NCBI GenBank assembly: GCA_008921705.1
Contig: VFFE01006842.1
Span: forward strand, 641,321 to 705,320
DNA length: 64,000 bases
Source of the DNA: Burhinus oedicnemus
Taxonomy: Eukaryota; Chordata; Aves; Charadriiformes; Burhinidae
Direction of reading: 5' to 3'
Below the pieces are notes generated by a model, which saw only the letters and a list, made by a program, of their open reading frames with translations, ran no database searches and was not told the origin of the DNA. Both the position numbers and the translations under genes were made by a program. Shown in pieces: positions 1-10,617 of this stretch. Positions within the stretch are counted from its first letter, which is position 1; every line of letters starts with the position of its first letter.

Positions 1-621
1 TGGCCTCTGTCTATGACACTACACCTGAGAATGGCTGCTCTCCTCTGCCTTCCAGTCGTGAGGAGTCTGTCAACATTGGCATCAGTGAGTGCTCCATGTG
101 CGTTAAACATCTAATATTTGACACCTGTACAGAGCTAAACCTCCCTGAGCCACAGAATCCAGCCCCCAAACATAAAAGCCAGTGAAACCAGAGTGTAATC
201 TTTTTAATACCTCCTTGTCATAACAACCATACTATTTCTGGCTTGTTTACTCTCTCACTTATCAGGATAAGGACTCAAACAGCATTCTTGCATTAATGCA
301 ACAAGTGATTGGCGATAGGTCTATGCATGGGAATGTTTATTTCTTACAGAATTTATCTGAAAACAGTGCTGACAGGATAGTTCCTCATATACTTAAACAG
401 CCCCTGGGTAAACAACTTTGCTGTCTAAAAGATCACACATGCATATATTTCATGGGTTGGAAGTTGTACGTTTAATCTTGAGAGCTCATGTTGTTTTCAC
501 CTAAATTTGTCATGTGAATTTGAAATGTAACAATCTGTGTCACCTTGGGATGTTTGTATTGGGATGTTTTATTGAAACCCTATTCTGACAGGGAAAAGAT
601 GAAGATCTTAGATTCATATCT
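1..621. other. Unannotated single-copy sequence
   Basis: I see no gene, RNA gene or recognisable repeat here. Stops are frequent in all frames and composition is AT-rich, as expected for avian intergenic or intronic DNA. Confidence 0.5.
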
Positions 622-699
622 TAGATTCATAGATTTTCAAGTCAGGAGGAATTCTACAATCAGCTAATGTGTCTTTCTGTGTACAACACAGGAGCTGCC
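622..699 (-). mobile_element. Very old CR1-type LINE 3' end (relic)
   Basis: The stretch opens with a GATTCATAGATTTT-type tail and runs through a degraded purine-rich block to GTACAACACAGG. This order resembles the 3' end of old CR1 families that I remember from turtles and crocodilians (tail, 'aag.ccagaagggacc', then 'tgtataacacagg'). It is much more diverged than the avian CR1 tails elsewhere in the window. The match is by eye and short, so the family is inferred; chance similarity remains possible. Confidence 0.45.
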
Positions 700-1708
700 T
701 AACATGAGGAGTTATAATTTGGGCAAGCTGCCGTATCTGGTGTTAGTTTAAACTTGGCAGTGGTGTGACCCTCTTGCAGCCAGACATTTTGCTGGAAATG
801 CTATAAATATACATTGTTCAGAATTGAGACTGACAATATTCAATCACTTTTATAGCTGATAGTGAAATAAGGTTGCTGTCTTCTCAAATGATAATGTAGC
901 ACTTGAATGACCTAATAATTTAAATATGTTGGACTACATCTGATATTTAGGTTACTTTGAGGATTTGATATTAACCATTATTCTTTTGATTATTTTTTTT
1001 GTACATGTTTTATGGTTTTTCTAGTCATATAGATTAGTTAATAAAAGATGTAGAACAAGAAATCTGTGTTTCCTATGAATTTCTATGCACAATCAAGAGT
1101 TTGGAATCTGACATATCTCTGAAGAAGGTGACTGAGATAAAAGATAACAGATAGTGGTAAGATAATGACTCTGTGACTCATTGGGGATGCATAGAACTGT
1201 CCTGATAGGTATTTCCAGTAATATCTATGTTGGTATTTTAAGGACAAATGTTTTGTCTTGATCACTTTTTCAAATGAGGAACAGAAACTGCAGACTACTC
1301 TGGGTATTTGTTGTCAATTTAAAGTTTGTAGTTCTCGCAACAGAATATTCAACTGTTACATTTTTATCATTCCACACTATGTCTAACTGGTTACAAATTA
1401 TTTTAGTTTTCTTTCCCCCCCCCCCGTTTTTACAATGTCTCACATCCCTCGTTTCAAATGGTCTTTCTCCTTATTGAAGACCATATTCTTGATTAATTCC
1501 TTCTTTAGCACAATATGTTCTTGTCTTGACTGAGGTCTCTAAGCACTAGTTCAACCATATCATATACCATATCATAAATCAATAGCAACATGTCAACATA
1601 GAAACAGGAAATGCCTAAACAATATAAGCAGCTATTTTTTAAAGTATCTGTCACCTTTAATAGATACCCATACATGAACATAAACACTCGTTCTTCACCA
1701 AACATGTC
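700..1708. other. Unannotated AT-rich sequence
   Basis: No gene or repeat family is recognised. The only low-complexity feature is a run of 11 C on the plus strand at 1415-1425. Open frames here are short and show no known domain. Confidence 0.5.
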
Positions 1709-1893
1709 ACATATTGCCCAGAAAGGTTGCTGAGAGAGGTTGTACAATTTCTATCATTGGAAATATACAAAGGCCTACTGGAGAAAGTTTTGAGCAACAT
1801 GGTCTGATCTCACAGCTGAACCTGTTTTGAACAGCAGGTTGCACCAGAGACTTCCTAAGGTCTCTTCCAACCTGGATTTTTCTGTGATTATGT
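1709..1893 (+). mobile_element. CR1 LINE 3' end, 5'-truncated
   Basis: Plus-strand CR1 tail. It begins with the codons for 'gcccagaaaggttg' (the CR1 'LPREV' block), continues through the 3' UTR motif 'gagcaac.tggtctgatctcac', and ends with 'cttccaacctggattttt' and a decayed octamer tail around 1881-1893. Only about 185 bases remain, so it carries just the last ORF2 codons and 3' UTR. The UTR wording differs from the copy at 2471, so it belongs to another avian CR1 subfamily. Confidence 0.8.
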
Positions 1894-2470
1894 GTCCTTC
1901 TCCAAATATTGCCTGTGTCTTTCCACGGAAAAAACAAGTGGGAGAAAACATATTTCATATTTCTTATCGTCTGTACTTTCTTTTCTTCTTTTTCTAACAT
2001 ATTGAAGAAAGTGCTTGGCAGTGTACTCAGCTGCATAACCTTTCTTAGAAATATATCCACACTTTCATTACATTCTATATACCTAAACTTACAAATTGTT
2101 TATAGTTAACCTAAACAAGTAAAATTAATTGTCTATTAATGGATCTAGACTTTTCCAGAAGCCCTGGGTATTTTAACCTAACAGTGAGAACAGGATTAAT
2201 CTCACTTCTCTTTGATGGCTAAAATGTAGATATCTGTTATGAACTAGTTATTCTATTATAAACAGGTTTTATAATATTAAAAACACTACTATAAAATACT
2301 AGCTCTCCCTCATAGTCAAGTGAAAGAAACTGGCGCTTTCAGATGTTGATTCATTTCATCCTTAGATAAGTATTTATGACAAATGGGATGTAAAGACTTT
2401 TGGAGAAGCCTACGTTTGTCTTTTGAGAGACATTCCTTATGGAATCTCTGAAATTGGAGAACTTTGGATT
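1894..2470. other. Unannotated spacer between two CR1 tails
   Basis: AT-rich sequence with no open frame or repeat I can name. It separates two plus-strand CR1 tails of different subfamilies. Confidence 0.45.
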
Positions 2471-3026
2471 GTCCCTTTGCACGTGTCACTGATGAGGCCC
2501 CACCTCGAATATTGTGTTCAGTTTTGGGCCCCTCACTACAAGAAAGACATTGAGGTGCTGGAAGGCATCCAAACAAGAGCAATGAAGCTGGTGAAGGGTC
2601 TAGAGCTCAAGTCTTCTGAAGAGTGGCTGAGGGAACTGGGGTTGTTTAGCCTGGAGAAAAGGAGGCTGAGGGGAGACCTTTATCACTCTCTACAACTACC
2701 TGAAAGGAGGTTGTAGAGAGGTGGGGGTCAGTCTCTTCTCCCAAGTAACGAGCGATAGGACGAGAGGGAATGGCCTCAAGTTGTGCCAGGGGAGGTTTAG
2801 GATGGATATTAGGAAAAATGTCTTCACCAAGACAGTTGTCAAGCATTGGAACAGGCTGCCCAGGGAAATGGAATCACCACCCCTAAAGGTATTTAAAAAA
2901 CTTGTAGATGTGGTGCTTAGGGACATGGTTTAGTGGTGGACTTGGCAGGGCTAGGTTAATGGTTGGACTTGATGATATTAAGCGTCTTTTCCAACCTAAA
3001 TGATTCCATGATTCTATGATTCTATA
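2471..3026 (+). mobile_element. CR1 LINE 3' fragment, 5'-truncated
   Basis: Plus-strand CR1 carrying the C-terminal part of ORF2 after the reverse transcriptase core. The recognisable protein blocks are '[13 protein letters not shown]', '[17 protein letters not shown]', '[17 protein letters not shown]' and '[10 protein letters not shown]', ending 'VVLRDMV' at about 2933. The frame shifts near 2716-2721, so it is not translatable as one protein. The 3' end carries octamer-like repeats (ATTCCATG, ATTCTATG) to 3026. It is close by eye to the copies at 18594-19007 (plus) and 25629-26552 (minus), so the three share a subfamily. Confidence 0.93.
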
Positions 3027-3839
3027 ACTTATTTCAAGTAGATGACTAATTTTTGTACTGTGCAATGTAGTACTTTATTTTACAGATTATTTTATACATT
3101 CCACCCTGCTTCTCTTTTGTTGCTCTTCTCTTTATTTTTCTCATCTATATTTGCTTTTACTTCTTTCTGCCTGATACTAACTGTGAATCAGCTGTGTTTT
3201 ATTACTCTGTTTTTTCAAGTCTGTTCTGTCTTCTTAGTGATTCTATGGTATATATTATGATGGGGTTATTATGGTAATGTTATGGTACTTACACTTTGTC
3301 TTTGTCCTTCTATTTTTTCCCTGGGTGTTTTTGCATATTTTGCCTTTCTGTATCTCTTCTCTGTACGGTTTTTGAATATTATTACACAACCCCATTATCT
3401 GACATTCTTAGAGATGAATTCTTAAAGTTATAGTCTCTTTGTATTATGACCATGATGTCTGAGTTTTCAGTCTTCCATCTAACTCAACATAACCTATGTG
3501 GGTGGGTCAATCCATGTAGACCCAAAATACTCATTAGCATACATTAGAGCTTTCTCTTGTAGTTTGAGATCCTACTCTTCTATCTGCATTAGCAAGATTT
3601 TGGTAGTTTGCATATTTGCAGATTCTGATACCACTTACTGTATACTTTCTGTTTACTTCTCTGCTCATTATTCCAATAGGTCTATAAAGATAAAAACAGT
3701 GAAAGTGGCAAAAAAAATAAAAGCTAATTATCTTCACAGAATGCTAATAGTCTGTAGTATAGCTTTTTCAGATCCTTCAAATCCTTTTCACTTTTTTCTT
3801 CCCTTAAGAACTCAGTCATTGGAGAGAACACCCATGACC
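3027..3839. other. Unannotated T-rich sequence
   Basis: Pyrimidine-rich single-copy sequence. An open frame at 3498-3905 runs into the neighbouring LTR and has no recognisable domain, so I take it as chance. Confidence 0.45.
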
Positions 3840-3844
3840 ACAGT
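3840..3844 (+). repeat. Target-site duplication, left copy (ACAGT)
   Basis: ACAGT sits directly before the TG that opens the LTR at 3845 and recurs directly after the CA that closes it at 5136. A 5-bp duplication is usual for ERVL-type integration. Confidence 0.8.
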
Positions 3845-4079
3845 TGTATTGGGTTTGCATGGCAAGGTTTTGGTAGCTGGGGTCCTACAGAGGCGGCTTC
3901 TGTGAGAAGCTGCTAGAAGCTTTCCCCATGTCCAATAAAGCCAATGCCAGACGGCTCCAAGCCACTGATCAAGGCCAAGCCCATCAGCAAGGAGTGAGAA
4001 TACGTGAGAGAAACAACTTTGTAGACACCCAGGTCAGCGAAGAAGGAGAGGGAGGAGATGATTCAGGCACCAGAGCAGA

Positions 4080-4490
4080 GATTCCCCAGCAGCCCATGGT
4101 GAAGACCATGGTAAGGCAAGCTGTCCCCTGCAGCCCATGGAGGTTAATGGTGGAGCAGATATCCACCTGCAGCCCATGGAGGATCCCACACCAGAGCAGG
4201 TGGATGCCTGAAGGAGACTGTGACCCCATGGAGAGCCCACTCTGGAGCAGTCTTCTGGAGCTGTGGACCCATGAAGAGAGGAGCCCACGCTGGAGCAGGT
4301 TTGTTGGCAGGACTTGTGACCCCATAGGGGATCCATGCTGGAACAGTCTGTTCCTGAATGACTGCACCCTGTGGAAGAGACCCACGCTGGAGCAGTTTGT
4401 GAAGAACTGCAGCCTGTGGGAAGGATTCATGTTGGAGAAGTTCGTGGAGGACTGTCTCCTGTGGGAGGGACTCCACGCTGGAGCATGGAA
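4080..4490 (+). repeat. Degenerate internal tandem repeat of the LTR
   Basis: At least five units of roughly 44-49 bases follow each other, each containing a version of 'gac..gt.acccatgg' followed by 'cacgctggagcag'. The units are too diverged for a recent microsatellite and seem to be part of the LTR family's own structure, probably in U3. The block is GC-rich and low in stop codons on both strands, which explains the overlapping open frames. Confidence 0.7.
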
Positions 4491-4681
4491 AGAGTGTGAG
4501 GAGTCTTCCCCATTGAGCAGGAAGGAGAGGCAGAAACAATGTGGGATGAATTGACTGCAACCCCCATTTCCCATCCCACTGCACAACTGGGGGAGGAGGT
4601 AGAGAAAATCAGGAGTGAAGTTTAGCCCGGAAGGAATGGAGGGTTGGGGGGAAGGTGTTTTAAAATTTATTTTTTATTTCT

Positions 4682-4919
4682 AGGTTAGATATTAGGAAGA
4701 AATTCTTTACTTTGGTGGTGGTGAGACACTGGAAGAGGTTACCCAGAGAAGTTGTGGATGCCCCATCCCTGGAGGTGTTCAAGGCCAGGTTGGATGGGGC
4801 TTTGAGCAACCTGATCTAGTGGGAGGTGTCCCTGACCATGTCAGCGGGGTTGGAACTAGATGATCGTTAAGGTCCATTCCAACCCAAACCATTCTATGAT
4901 TCTATGATTCCATGATTCT
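4682..4919 (+). mobile_element. CR1 LINE 3' end nested in the LTR
   Basis: A 238-base CR1 tail splits the LTR between its 'TTTTATTTCT' and 'ATTACCCTACTC' segments, which are contiguous in uninterrupted copies as I remember them. It encodes the end of ORF2 ('RLDIRKKFFTLVVVRHW' type), then the UTR motif 'gagcaacctgatctagtggg', and ends with octamers (ATTCTATG, ATTCCATG) near 4893-4919. Like most CR1 insertions it lacks a clear target duplication. It must be younger than the LTR insertion. Confidence 0.9.
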
Positions 4920-5136
4920 TATTACCCTACTCTGACTTCTAATTGACAGTAAATTAAACTAATTTCCCTGAGTTGAGTCTGTTTTGCCTGTGATGGTAAC
5001 TGCTGAATGATCTCCCTGTCCTTATCTCAACCCACAAACTTTTCATTATATTTTCTCTCCCCTGTCCAGTTGAGGAGGGGGAGTGATAGAACTACTTTGT
5101 GGGCACCTCGCGTCCGGCCAGGGTCAATCCGCCACA

Positions 5137-5141
5137 ACAGT
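5137..5141 (+). repeat. Target-site duplication, right copy (ACAGT)
   Basis: Exact match to 3840-3844, immediately after the terminal CA of the LTR. Confidence 0.8.
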
Positions 5142-6350
5142 GTAGACATCTGTGTTTCAACCAGCCAGTTCAGGCTAATTTTATAATCAACAGACAGAAA
5201 CGAGCATTTCTAGGCAGTAATTTTTCTTGATCTAGTTCATATATGGATGGAGGAGGATAGAAATTATAATCTAGCAGTGTCTATTTCTCTCCCCAGGCTA
5301 CAAAGACAGTCTGGAGAACTAATTCAGTATACATAGGTTTGCACCACAGATATAACATTAGGTGAGATGAATCCCACTTCCAGTAGCAAGTTGCAAAACC
5401 TCAACACACAAACTTAAAACATTTGAGAGAAATGTCTTGGATATGCAGAACTTTGACAAAGGATATTTTTCAAGAAACAAAGAGTGTTTCTCCAGCTTTT
5501 TGTAATCTTCCTGAGCTTTCAGTCTAGTTAGACAGGAGCATGTTCCTATCTCATATCTTTTACAGGTAAGAGGCAATAATCAGGGAGAGAATGGACTTTT
5601 TGATGTTTCCTTGTTATGTAGTTAAATGAATGCAAGGTAACTTCTGGGGTGGTGTTATCTACCAATGAGATATCAGCAAAATGCTACTCCCTGTCTCATA
5701 AGCAAAGATGAAGCAGGAAGCAGATTCCCATACGCAGAGTGGTGTCTTTAAAGTGATGCTCCTGGGGCACTATATTTTGTTCACCACTCTTTGCTGTGCT
5801 CAGTGCTTAAAAGCATAATTTAGCCTTCTGTGTCTTCTTAGCCAGTGGAGAACTCTTCAAGGTGGTGGAATTGTTTTAGCTCATACTAGCAGTAGGTAAT
5901 GTTTTGGGAGGCTTTGTTGTTTGATCTCACTAATAATCAGAGGAGCTGACTACTAGATAGATCATTTTGCAGATCTTTATGCTAATTCAGATATTCTAAA
6001 CCAAAATATTGCAACCCCATACAGTTGGATCACTTATTTGGATTGTGTCCCTGGCCCTAGGGAGTAAAATCTCGCCCTATTTACAGCTGCCTCTGCTACA
6101 AAAAGCATTTTCTTATCACATGGGTGAGATCGTGCTACAGCTTTCCCTCAAACCTTCACTAACTGCCCTTTCTCAGACACATTAAACACAAGCTAGTGGT
6201 GTTTACTTCCAGGACTTTTGTATTTTCAGTCTAACTGTCACTTCCGTCTAATAATCACCAGACTTGAAGGCCTTACACTAAGCCTGTTTGAAAGACCTCC
6301 AAAGACCGAGAACTAAGAGCCTTCCCATTAAATTGGTTTTGTCCTTTAAC
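5142..6350. other. Unannotated spacer between two LTRs
   Basis: No proviral coding sequence joins the LTRs on either side, and the LTRs are in opposite orientation and from different families, so this is not an internal retroviral region. No gene is recognised. Confidence 0.5.
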
Positions 6351-6355
6351 ATCTT

Positions 6356-7080
6356 TTTTGTGGTTTGGGCCGTATTGGCCCAATCAGGTGGAATAACAGA
6401 TGCTCTGTCTCCTGCTCCACTTTGAAGGGAGGCAGGAGAGAGAGAGAAAAAGAGAGATTTAAGAGTTTAGAAGGAACTACACTACTTTAATGAAATATTG
6501 ATAATAAAATAATAAAAAGAAAATAATGAAATATATATAAAACCATATCAAGCTCCCAGGATGATGATCACGTCACCAGCAGGCACTGGGGAAGTTCCAG
6601 ACTGGACTCAGTGACGGACGGGAACTGGATTCCGGATCTGGATTCAGGATTGGGATCAAAGGCAGGCGAACAGAGTCGTCCTCGGACACTGGCCATTGAA
6701 GAACGAGGGCTGACCCTTTGATCCCTCAGCTTTTATACTGAGCATGAGGCAGACGGGATGGAATACCCTGTTGGTCAGGTTTGGGTCACCTGTCCTGTCC
6801 GCTCCTCCCCGCAGATGTGACCCCTCTACGCTTTTCCCCTTCCCACCCTCCAACGGGGCAAGTAACAAAGTTGGCTGCCCTTGGGTGTTATAGCAAGAAG
6901 GATAAGGAAGAGCCTCTCTGCATCCCATTCCTTGGCATCAACTATAGACATGGATCTGATCACTCTGAGAGCAAACAGTTTTCTGCACAACATGCTGTTA
7001 ATTTCAGCAGTTAGAAGAGGCCTAGATAAAAGTAAAGTTACTGAACAAAATTGGTCCTGTTTTACCTCTAAACCAGGACA
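6356..7080 (-). mobile_element. Minus-strand solo LTR (ERVL-like)
   Basis: On the minus strand it starts TGTCCTGGTTTAGAGG (7080 downward) and ends with GGGCCAATACGGCCCAAACCACA near 6359. A TATA box is readable as the complement of 6731-6740 (CAGTATAAAA), and an ATTAAA polyadenylation signal as the complement of 6486-6491. ATCTT occurs at 6351-6355 and 7081-7085, fitting a 5-bp duplication with three extra T between it and the expected terminus. It shares its 5' LTR start with the plus-strand fragment at 19239-19400. No internal retroviral genes adjoin it. Confidence 0.82.
6731..6740 (-). promoter_or_regulatory. LTR TATA box
   Basis: The minus-strand reading CAGTATAAAA lies in the middle of the LTR, upstream of its polyadenylation signal, which is the expected U3-R layout. 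Present activity is unknown. Confidence 0.5.
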
Positions 7081-7085
7081 ATCTT

Positions 7086-9409
7086 GATATCAGAAATGTG
7101 ACTTTTATTTGCTGGAGTTTAAGCCATTTACTTGTCTTATCTGCCATGGTTACGGGGTGAAAGGGAAAGATTGCTCTACTTCTCTCCATATTTGGGGGCT
7201 ATTACTGTGTACCTTAACAGTTGCTTCTTTAGAGACAACATCTAAGATATTTATTCTAGACCAAGCAACTCAAGTTTTTCATCAAACACATAATTGGTCT
7301 GCTTCTTATTGCCACCTAAACTTGGAAGAACTCCTCAAACAACTTCATTGTTTTATTAAGACCTTCTTTTAGCCAGTCTAACATAATAGGTACCAAAAAA
7401 AAAAAAAAATCTTGCTCTTACAACCCTTTCAACTGCTGTATATCATGGTAAAAAACATTTCTTTCCACTCACCTTGCTATCTACATATATATTTATCTGA
7501 CCTTGGTTGTTTTACATGTAGATCATGAGCTCTCTGTGGCAAGAAACATCTTTTCTGTTTGGGTTTGCCTAAAATTTACAACTGGAAGCCTGAAGCAAGA
7601 TCATAGTGCAAATGAATAATTCTTATAATTTTAAAATACATAGTTCTGCTTTATCACTGGCCCTTCCAGATGAGGAAAATCAAAGCTGTTTCTGACATGG
7701 GTGTAGTAACATCTATGTCTATGGGGAAGTTTGAAAAAGCTATTAAGATAGTCCTAATGGAATGACATTAATGCCACACAGAAAATTCATTGGTAGCTTT
7801 ATAAATATATACATATAAAACCTAAGTATTCTTGGAAGGGAATCTGAGTTTGTTCTGTGTGTGCTATGGTTAAGTTTTGGTCCATTAGCAGCTCTGCTAG
7901 TACAAATAAATGATAATGACAATCCATTACTTTTCGCTGTCTATCTTGAACTGTTGTTCATAAGAATATGAAAAATTAGGTTGGTGTGAATTGGGCTTTT
8001 GTCTTATGTACCAATATATGTATTAAAAAAGAGGGGTTTTAATGTTCTTAAAGATACAATAAGGGTTATCCCTGTCATCTGGAAGCTATTCAAACTGTAA
8101 TCTGACTCATTTAGTTGTATGAGTAGAAAAATATTTCTGACTACTAGTTTGTCATGCAAAAATAATTGAATTAAAGCTGCTTCCAAAAAACACATGAGAG
8201 GGAAGTGTCAGCATTTTGTGAAATGTGAATGCTTCCTTGAAATAATGGGCATGTCAAACTGCTGTTTCCAGTGAGATAACTTACAGATAAAAAGCCATGC
8301 TAGAATATGTCACTGATAGTCTTGGCACAGTGTGCTAGAGCCCTGATTCATTGATGTGTGTGTATGTATATATGTATATATATACACATATGTTAAAAAC
8401 CAAGGGCTTGATTCTGATTTTACTTAGCTACTTTCTTTGACGTTATCTTGAATTTTCATTACCTTAAAGAAAAACTCATTGACCCTCATGGTACTGCTAA
8501 CAGTGTTTGGAGTAGTTTCATGTATTAATCATGTGACGTGAAGGTTTTGCCACAGCTTTGGTTGACTCACACAATTGATTTTTGCTCCATGCATTTTGGC
8601 ATTACCAGAGAGTCTAAAGAGATTGTGATTTTCTCAGCTATGTGTATTATTTAAAACTATTTGCCAAATACCTTCGGCAAAACATTTTGATCTAAAAAAT
8701 TTGCTACAGGTGTTTTTTTTGTAAACATTCTGCTTATGAAGTATGATTGTAATTAGATTGGTTTTAATTTTTCTGACAAATAATGTGATTTTTATTTTTT
8801 TTCTGATGTCTTACTGTATGAAACATAATTTAGTTTCTGATTAGCAACCTCTTATATGCCAGAAAATAAGTTTAATCTAATATTCTTCTTTGCAAGCTCT
8901 TTCCATCCACATTACTTTTGGTAGGCACATTTACTAGATTCTTATATCTTTACTAACTTTGAGTAGCCCTTTATGTTACACCAGACTTACTCACCTCCAT
9001 GGGAAGGCATGTGGAATAAGAAGCTAGTCAGAACAAGTGAGTGCATTCCAGGTCTTAATAGCTGAAACCTGTAATCATGGCATTTTGGCATTTTTGGTCT
9101 GAACAGAAACTCTGGGAGCTTGACTCTCTGAGGTCATATAATAAGGGAGCTGTAAAGATAGGACTTGTGTGTCAAGGCAGTCAGTATCCAAACAATGCTG
9201 ATTGTGGATTCTGTAGTAGGATGCTGATGACACACCGCACGAAAATTCTACTGTTTGAAAATAAGAAGCATGCAAACTCCTTAAGCATGTAAAAAAAATA
9301 CTTGTCTGGTGGATGCATATATTCGTATACACTTGCATAATCACACCCACACGTGAAGTTGGAAGAATCGTTATACTGATGATCTTTATCCTACTCATCC
9401 TGCTCATTA
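7086..9409. other. Unannotated AT-rich sequence
   Basis: Single-copy-looking sequence with no gene. It holds an A run near 7396-7410 and a TG/TA microsatellite at 8355-8391. The short open frames at 7109-7372 and 9075-9407 show no domain. Confidence 0.5.
8355..8391 (+). repeat. (TG)n/(TA)n microsatellite
   Basis: Alternating TGTGTGTG, ATGTATAT and ATATACACATATG over about 37 bases. Confidence 0.8.
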
Positions 9410-10617
9410 CAGAATCACAGAATCACAGGGGTTGGAAGGGACCTCTGGATATTATCTAGTCCAACATCCCTGCCAAAGTAGGTTGATCTAGAGCAGGTTG
9501 GACAGGAACACATACAGGTGGGTTTTGAATATCTCCAGAGAACCAGACGTCACAACCTCTCTGGGCAGCCTGTTCCAATGCTCTGGCACCCTCAAAGTAA
9601 AGAAGTTTTTCCTCATGTTGAGATGGAATTTCCTGTGTTCCAATTTGTGCCCATCGCCCCTTGTCCTGTTGCTGGGCACCACTGAAAAGAGTCTGGCCCC
9701 ATCCTCTTGACACATGCCCTTTAGATATTTATAAACATTAATGAGATCCCCTCTCAGTCTTCTCCAGGCTCAACAGACCCAGGTATCTCAGCCTTTCCTC
9801 ATGAGAGAGGTGCTCCATTCCCTTGACCATCTTCATAGCCCTCCTCTGGACTCTTTCCAGTAGTTCCCTGTCTTTCTTGAACTGGAGAATCCAGAACTGG
9901 ACACAGTACTCCAGATGTGGCCTCACCAGGGCAGAGTAGAGAGGGAGGATGACCTCCCTCGACCTGCTGGTCACTCTTTTTAATGTACCCCAGGGTGCCA
10001 TTGGCCTTCTTGGCCACAAGGGCACATTCCTGGATCATGGTCAACTTGTCCACCAGGACTCCCAGGTCGCTCTCTGCAGCACTGCTTTCCAGCAGGTCAG
10101 TCCCTAACCTGTACCGGTGCATGGGTTTATTCCTCCCCAGGTGCAGTACCCTACACTTGCCCTTGTGGAACTTCATTAGGCTCCTCTCTGCACAGCCTGT
10201 CTAGGTCTTGCTGAATGGCAGCACAGCCTTCTGGTGCATCAGCCACTCCTCCCAGTTTTGTGTCATCAGTAAACTTGCTGATGGTACACTGTACCCCTTC
10301 ATCGAGGTCATTGATGAGTATGTTGAACAAGACAGGACCCAGTACTGACCCTTGGGGAACACCACTAGCTACAGGCCTCCACCTGGACTCTGTGCCACTG
10401 ATCACAACCCTCTGAGCTCTGCCATTCAGCCAGTTCTCAATCCACCTCACTGTTCACTCATCTAACCCACACTTCCTAAGCTTATCTATGAGGATGTTAT
10501 GGGAGACAGTATCCAAAGCCCTGTTAAAGTCAAGGTAGATTACGTCCACGGCTCTCCCCTCATCCACCCAGCTGGTCATGCCATCATAGAAGGCTATCAG
10601 ATTGGTCAAACATGATT
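9410..10617 (-). mobile_element. CR1 LINE, 5'-truncated, 1.2 kb
   Basis: Minus-strand CR1 whose 3' tail (AATCACAG repeats, that is CTGTGATT) lies at 9411-9427 and whose 5' truncation lies at about 10617. It covers the second half of the reverse transcriptase domain, the C-terminal ORF2 region and the short 3' UTR. No target duplication is evident, which is normal for CR1. The UTR motif and body differ from the 2471/18594/25629 group, indicating another subfamily. Confidence 0.95.
9456..10583 (-). pseudogene. CR1 ORF2 remnant (reverse transcriptase, C-terminal part)
   Basis: Translated on the minus strand in shifting frames, this gives the CR1 order: an '[11 protein letters not shown]' block near 10485-10540 (motif A; the family norm is a Phe-Asp pair), '[14 protein letters not shown]' near 10345, '[11 protein letters not shown]' near 10255-10285 (motif C; the usual FADD is FTDD), 'VLVDKLTM', '[13 protein letters not shown]', 'LSLEK' and '[10 protein letters not shown]'. 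At least two frameshifts (near 10170 and 9990) and an in-frame stop near 10450 break it. The catalytic Asp pair of motif C survives but the protein cannot be made intact. Confidence 0.9.

Larger units (their letters stand above)
3845..5136 (+). mobile_element. ERVL-like solo LTR (interrupted by a CR1)
   Basis: A TG...CA-bounded element flanked by perfect ACAGT duplications (3840-3844 and 5137-5141). It opens TGTATTGGGTTTGCATGG and closes GGGTCAATCCGCCACA, matching a high-copy avian LTR type I know; I do not assert its Repbase name. Excluding the nested CR1 at 4682-4919 it is about 1.05 kb. No primer-binding site, gag, pol or second LTR is present, so it is a solo LTR left by recombination. 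Positions 4080-4490 hold degenerate 44-49-bp repeats built on 'cacgctggagcag'. The 3' part has an A/T-rich ATTAAA-like polyadenylation region near 4950. Long open frames on both strands inside the repeats are a composition effect. Confidence 0.88.

Noticed and set aside
3928..4554. 208-codon plus-strand open frame and overlapping 200-codon minus-strand frame
   Set aside because: Both lie in the repeat block of an LTR; the frames are a by-product of GC-rich tandem units.
5142..6350. Internal region of a provirus between two LTRs
   Set aside because: The LTRs are of different families and opposite strands, each with its own flanking duplication, and no gag or pol codons are seen.
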